10,055 bases of DNA from Chloroflexota bacterium. Its GTDB lineage: Bacteria; Chloroflexota; Limnocylindria; Limnocylindrales; CSP1-4. Shown here piece by piece: positions 7,347 through 10,055 of this stretch (position 1 is the first letter of the stretch; each line of letters starts with the position of its first letter). The notes beneath the pieces were generated by a model. The model made no database searches, had not been told where the DNA came from, and saw nothing but the letters and a program-made list of their open reading frames with translations. The stretch is from contig JAKAAV010000044.1 of assembly GCA_021802185.1 (NCBI GenBank), forward strand, positions 1 through 10,055. The letters run 5' to 3'. The translations under genes and the position numbers were made by a program.

Positions 7347-7352
7347 ATCATA
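7347..7352 (-). promoter_or_regulatory. -10 element placed for leaderless transcription of uppS
   Basis: On the minus strand TATGAT ends six bases before ATG at 7340, so transcription would begin at the A of the start codon. A TGAC-containing -35 candidate (ATGACG) lies 16 bases upstream. No Shine-Dalgarno is present. The geometry equals that of the O-methyltransferase promoter at 4661. Confidence 0.6.
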
Positions 7353-7817
7353 CCGGCGACGAACGTGGCGTCATCGTGGCGCGGCGACGTGCGCCCCGCG
7401 GATCTGCGTCGCGCGGAACCGCGATGCTGGCAGCGCCACGTTGCAGACGCGCGCAAGGCTTTCGGGGGGTCCGCCGGGAGGGCGGCGGCGCTGAGTTCGG
7501 GTTCGCGCTCCGGACGTACCACCATGAGGACGTCCGCGATCCGATCGAAGGTCACGCCGGGCGGGGCGGTCCTGCCGCTCTCACGGCCTGACGAACCTCC
7601 GGACGGCCGCTCGCGGGCCCCTCCGGCCCTCCCGCGACCGCCTCTCGATCGCGACCGGAGTCTCGGTGCGACGTGCTTCGGGATCGCCGGCTGTCATCCG
7701 ATTGTCATCGATCGGGCGCCGACTGGTTCCGGACGAGCATGTACCTGGGGCCACCATCGCCTCGCCCGCGACCACGCGGGGGGTCCGTGAGGAACGATCG
7801 AAGCAGAGGAGTGGTGG
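7353..7817. other. Intergenic region between uppS and the Ser/Ala-rich protein gene
   Basis: This stretch of about 465 bases holds the divergent promoters of the two flanking genes. Open frames on both strands (for example 7376-7591 plus, and a minus frame beginning at 7555) lack recognisable domains. The minus frame starts plausibly (VTFDRIADVLMVVRPE) but soon becomes Arg/Ser/Pro-rich and runs antisense and out of frame into uppS. The only specific signal I see is the Pho-box-like direct repeat at 7691-7708. Confidence 0.55.
7691..7708 (+). promoter_or_regulatory. Pho-box-like direct repeat
   Basis: CTGTCAT and TTGTCAT are separated by four bases (CCGA). This is the 7+4+7 arrangement of a PhoB/PhoP-family binding site, with the first half-site perfect and the second differing at one base. 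It lies 109 bases before the Ser/Ala-rich protein gene. TTGTCA could double as a -35, but I see no good -10 at 16-18 bases. It is a sequence match only, and no phosphate gene is adjacent. Confidence 0.35.
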
Positions 7818-8201
7818 ATGATTCGACGCGAACAAGATCTTCGGGGGCGGAGCCGGCTCGCGCCGGCCGCGTGGCTCCTGGTCATGGTGATGGTGCTCGG
7901 CGGTCTGCTGGCGCTGAGCGCCGGGTCCGTCTTCGCGCAGTCGGCGAGCTCGAGCCCGGCCGCGAGTGCGGCGGCGTCGACGGCGGCCAGCCCGGTGGCC
8001 AGCAGCTCGACGGGTGGCGCGACGGCGGCCAGCCCGGCGGCGAGCGCCGCGGCATCGCCGACGGCTCCGGCGACGAGCACCGTCCCCGGTCAGCCGGGCG
8101 GCAGCGCGCCGATCCTGCCGGTGCTCGCGGTGCTCGCGATCGTGGCCGCGGCCGCGCTCGTGATCGCCCCCAGGCAGCTGGCGAACCGCCAGCGGCGCTG
8201 A
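7818..8201 (+). CDS. Exported Ser/Ala-rich protein with C-terminal membrane anchor, function unknown
   Basis: A 127-residue protein with three parts. The N-terminal signal peptide has a basic n-region, hydrophobic core WLLVMVMVLGGLLAL (about 19-33) and probable cleavage after SVFA at residue 40. The middle, about residues 41-97, is almost only Ser, Ala, Pro, Thr and Gly, with repeated AASP motifs. The C-terminal helix PVLAVLAIVAAAALVIA (about 101-117) is followed by a basic tail ending in RQRR. This is the layout of a cell-surface stalk or spacer protein held in the membrane; there is no LPxTG sortase motif and no catalytic domain. ATG at 7818 has GAGGAG six bases upstream. It appears monocistronic, ended by the terminator at 8276. 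Low-complexity composition prevents family assignment. Confidence 0.75.
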   Translation: MIRREQDLRGRSRLAPAAWLLVMVMVLGGLLALSAGSVFAQSASSSPAASAAASTAASPVASSSTGGATAASPAASAAASPTAPATSTVPGQPGGSAPILPVLAVLAIVAAAALVIAPRQLANRQRR

Positions 8202-8216
8202 CGCGGGAAGCCACAG

Positions 8217-8265
8217 GGCGTGGCCGAGGCGGGGCGCCTCGAGTGAGGACCCCTCGAGCCACGCC
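8217..8265 (+). other. Compact three-way-junction RNA fold between the CDS and its terminator
   Basis: An 8-bp outer stem (GGCGTGGC at 8217-8224 with GCCACGCC at 8258-8265) encloses two hairpins: a perfect 7-bp CGAGGCG/CGCCTCG with a GGG loop (8225-8241), and a small GAGG/CCTC with an ACC loop (8245-8255). CTCGAG copies at 8239-8244 and 8253-8258 could pair instead, giving an alternative fold. It lies 16 bases after the stop of the upstream gene and 10 bases before an intrinsic terminator, so it would be part of the 3' UTR or of a separate small RNA. Confidence 0.4.
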
Positions 8266-8275
8266 AGGTCGATGG

Positions 8276-8312
8276 ACGGAGCCGGTCGAAGGACCGGCTC
8301 CGTTCTTGTTGT
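8276..8312 (+). terminator. Strong intrinsic terminator
   Basis: A perfect 12-bp stem (ACGGAGCCGGTC at 8276-8287 and its complement at 8292-8303) with a GAAG loop is followed directly by the T-rich tail TCTTGTTGT. It ends plus-strand transcripts coming from the Ser/Ala-rich protein gene. No T-run follows the stem on the minus strand, so it should act in one direction. Confidence 0.88.
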
Positions 8313-8320
8313 GGCAGGGA

Positions 8321-8677
8321 TCAGGCCAGGACGCGCTCGTACCGGTCGTGATGGACCCACACCCAGAGTGCGATCGCGAATCGGGCGATGAGTGAGATCC
8401 CGTAGGCCGCGCACCAGACGCACACGGCTCCGAGCACGACCACCTGGATGTAGGTGAACTGGATCTCGAAGATGGCGCCGACGAGCGCCTCGTGGAGGGC
8501 CTCGTACCGCGACACCGTGAGGCGTCGGTCGTGCTGTCTCGTGATCGCGCGGCTCTGCCGTCCGAGGTCCCGAAGGCGCTCGGGCGCCGCGGCGAGTGCG
8601 TCGAGCTGAGCGGCCAGGTCGGCGGGGTCGCCGGGCCGGAACAGGCGCCCGTTCCGGCCGGGCCGATCAGGAGCCAC
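8321..8677 (-). pseudogene. Chimeric remnant: GT4 glycosyltransferase C-terminus joined to VKOR-like C-terminus
   Basis: An open frame after the nucleoside phosphorylase gene carries two unrelated family ends. From about 8662 to 8480 it reads GRNGRLFRPGDPADLAAQLDAL...TVSRYEALHEALV, the typical last 60 residues of a GT4 glycosyltransferase; the catalytic body is missing. From about 8479 to 8321 it reads FTYIQVVVLGAVCVWCAAYG then a hydrophobic helix, matching the end of vitamin K epoxide reductase family proteins with their CxxC redox pair (CVWC at 8422-8411). The upstream helices and second cysteine pair of VKOR are absent. The frame is open further upstream to 8857, but only as a shadow of the phosphorylase gene. 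GTG at 8677 is the first start outside it and lacks a clear ribosome site. Best read as a deletion scar; a short expressed membrane protein cannot be excluded. Confidence 0.6.
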
Positions 8678-8711
8678 GGCATGCCGGGAGGCCCGTCCGG
8701 ACCGCGGGTCG

Positions 8712-9515
8712 TCAGTCGACCTGCATCGCCAGCACGGCCTCGACTGCCAGCCGGAACAGCAGCTCGCGTCCGGACGCGTGCCCGGCCCAGTCGCGGCCGT
8801 CCCACGCCTCGCCCGACAGGTCGTCACCGGCGTACAGGAGCTGGCCGAAGCGCACACCCCGGAACGCGGCGACCGCGAAGCACGCCGCCGCCTCCATCTC
8901 GACGCACAGGCAGCCTTCCTCGACGCGTCGCGCCGCCCGCGCCCGCGTTTCGCGGTACAGGGCGTCGGTCGTCCAGGTCCTGCCCGTCACGTACGGCACG
9001 CCGTTCCGTTCGAGCGTCGCCACGATGGCCGTCACCGCGGCATCGTCGGGCGCCACCTCGCGGGAGGGCGGCAGGTAGTGGTAGCTCGTACCCTCGTCGC
9101 GGATCGCGCCGGTCGGCACGATGACGTGGCCCAGCGCCAGCTCCGGGACGAGGACGCCCGCCCCGCCGGCGGCGACGAACGAACGGCAGCCGAGCGCGAT
9201 CAGCTCCTCGAGGAAGCCGGCCGCCAGCGGTGCGCCGACGCCGGGGTGGATGACCGCGACCCGGTCGTCTCCCCAGGGGATCTCGTACACCGGGTTGTCG
9301 CCGATCTCCGATCGCAGTCGCGCGACGCGCCGTCCCCCGGTATCCGACACGACCCGGTCGATGACGTCCTGGAAGTAGCACAGGACCGCGCGGGCCGGGA
9401 CGTCACGCCGCCGGATCACGCGCGCCGGCTCGATGATCGCCTCCGGCGACGGGTCGAACTCCAGGATCGGGGCGTCGTCGCGGGCTGCCCGAGTCTCGCC
9501 GCGCCCGGCGCTCAT
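8712..9515 (-). CDS. Nucleoside phosphorylase, PNP/UDP family (uridine phosphorylase-like)
   Basis: A 267-residue cytoplasmic enzyme of the trimeric/hexameric purine nucleoside and uridine phosphorylase family, which splits a nucleoside with phosphate into base and ribose 1-phosphate. Visible signatures are HPGVGAP (90-96), the glycine-rich AAGGAGVL (115-122), the RDEGTSYHYLPPS loop (139-151) typical of uridine phosphorylase-like members, the ribose-binding VEMEAA (205-210), and YAGDD (228-232) with the likely catalytic Asp. Substrate preference between uridine and purine nucleosides is not certain. The start is ATG at 9515, with GAGGAGG four bases upstream. This ATG overlaps the stop of the preceding methyltransferase gene as ATGA, so the two are probably translationally coupled. 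Confidence 0.92.
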   Translation of the reverse strand: MSAGRGETRAARDDAPILEFDPSPEAIIEPARVIRRRDVPARAVLCYFQDVIDRVVSDTGGRRVARLRSEIGDNPVYEIPWGDDRVAVIHPGVGAPLAAGFLEELIALGCRSFVAAGGAGVLVPELALGHVIVPTGAIRDEGTSYHYLPPSREVAPDDAAVTAIVATLERNGVPYVTGRTWTTDALYRETRARAARRVEEGCLCVEMEAAACFAVAAFRGVRFGQLLYAGDDLSGEAWDGRDWAGHASGRELLFRLAVEAVLAMQVD

Positions 9516-10055
9516 CGCACCTCCTCGTCTCCCGCCAGCCGGGCCTTCCAGACCTCCTCGCTCGGCCAGCGTCGCGCCCACTCCGGCGTCACGTACGGGA
9601 AGCGCGTCGTGGCGCTCTCCGGAGCCCGGATCTCGACCAGGTCCTCCACCTCGAACCCGCTGCGCCGCAGGAGCCGGAGCATCTCGCCGTGCGGCAGGTG
9701 GAACTCCACCGAGCGCCCGTCCGGCCACTCGTAGCGGTGCGACCCGAACTGGTCGCGCAGCAGCCGGTCGCCGGCCGGGACGTCGTCCTCGTCGGGCGAG
9801 CACAGCATGAACAGGAACGCGTTCGCCAGGAACACGAGCCGGCCGCCGCGGCGGAGGAGCCGGGCGGTCTCCGGGATCCAGCGGTACGGATCGGCCCAGA
9901 TCGACGCGCCGTACTCGCTGATCGCGAGGTCGAACGACGCGTCGGGGAGCGGCACCGTCTCGGCGTTGGCGAGCAGCAGCGGGAAGTCGACGCCGTGCTC
10001 GCGCTGCAGGCGCCGCGCCGTCTCCAGCTGCCGCGGCGAGTTGTCGATCCCGACC
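9512..10055 (-). CDS. Class I SAM-dependent methyltransferase, C-terminal part (cut by window edge)
   Basis: The last 180 residues of a Methyltransf_11/UbiE-type methyltransferase. The visible part begins at motif II (VGIDNSPRQLETARR, the Asp being the expected SAM ribose contact) and continues through AETVPLPDASFDLAISEYG (post-motif with the conserved LP-D-SFD), the strand GGRLVFLAN, and a C-terminal region with PHGEMLRLLRRSGFEVEDLVEI, common in small-molecule methyltransferases. The glycine-rich motif I lies beyond the window. The target molecule is unknown. Its TGA overlaps the ATG of the nucleoside phosphorylase by ATGA, so the two form an operon, though I know no pathway that links them. 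Confidence 0.9.
   Translation of the reverse strand, partial: VGIDNSPRQLETARRLQREHGVDFPLLLANAETVPLPDASFDLAISEYGASIWADPYRWIPETARLLRRGGRLVFLANAFLFMLCSPDEDDVPAGDRLLRDQFGSHRYEWPDGRSVEFHLPHGEMLRLLRRSGFEVEDLVEIRAPESATTRFPYVTPEWARRWPSEEVWKARLAGDEEVR

Noticed and set aside
7376..7591. Small open frames on both strands in the uppS upstream gap
   Set aside because: No domain, no convincing ribosome site, and composition like random GC-rich DNA; a short plausible stretch in the minus frame from 7555 was not enough to call a gene.
8678..8857. Upstream extension of the GT4/VKOR remnant frame
   Set aside because: It overlaps the conserved C-terminal part of the nucleoside phosphorylase on the same strand and shows no glycosyltransferase similarity.

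Overview
The window is very GC-rich, densely packed chromosomal DNA with no mobile element, CRISPR array or integrase. High GC, GTG starts, two promoters placed for leaderless transcripts, an actinobacterial-style cis-prenyltransferase and low-complexity Ala/Pro/Ser-rich tails suggest a high-GC Chloroflexota (Limnocylindria/Ellin6529-like) or an actinobacterial relative. This placement is an inference from style; there is no rRNA or marker gene here to settle it.

Layout. Positions 1-987 (minus) hold the N-terminal third of leucyl-tRNA synthetase, cut by the window edge. A 468-base divergent gap with GC-rich hairpins separates it from a 485-residue, 12-helix membrane protein on the plus strand (1456-2913). 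That protein looks like a stand-alone, degenerate relative of heme-copper oxidase subunit I. On the minus strand follow a small four-helix membrane protein (2968-3432), tRNA-Ala(GGC) with encoded CCA (3625-3700), and a PadR-like winged-helix protein with a long low-complexity N-terminal region (3785-4405). A plus-strand pair encodes a CCoAMT-type O-methyltransferase (4673-5353) and a YgjP/SprT-like zinc metallopeptidase (5425-6228). The convergent gap to uppS (6429-7340, minus) is filled by short tandem repeats that run into the uppS stop codon.

After a 477-base gap with a Pho-box-like repeat comes a small exported or membrane-anchored Ser/Ala-rich protein (7818-8201). It is followed by a compact three-way-junction structure and a strong intrinsic terminator. 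The right part is minus strand: a class I methyltransferase cut by the window edge (9512-10055) is coupled by an ATGA overlap to a nucleoside phosphorylase (8712-9515). Downstream of it lies an apparent gene graveyard, where the C-terminal end of a GT4 glycosyltransferase is joined in frame to the C-terminal end of a VKOR-like disulfide enzyme (8321-8677).

The genes are mostly housekeeping (translation, cell-wall lipid carrier, nucleoside salvage) and do not form one pathway. The least ordinary items are the heme-copper-oxidase-like protein, which appears to keep low-spin heme ligands while losing active-site ones; the structured RNA plus terminator at 8217-8312; and the chimeric GT4/VKOR remnant.
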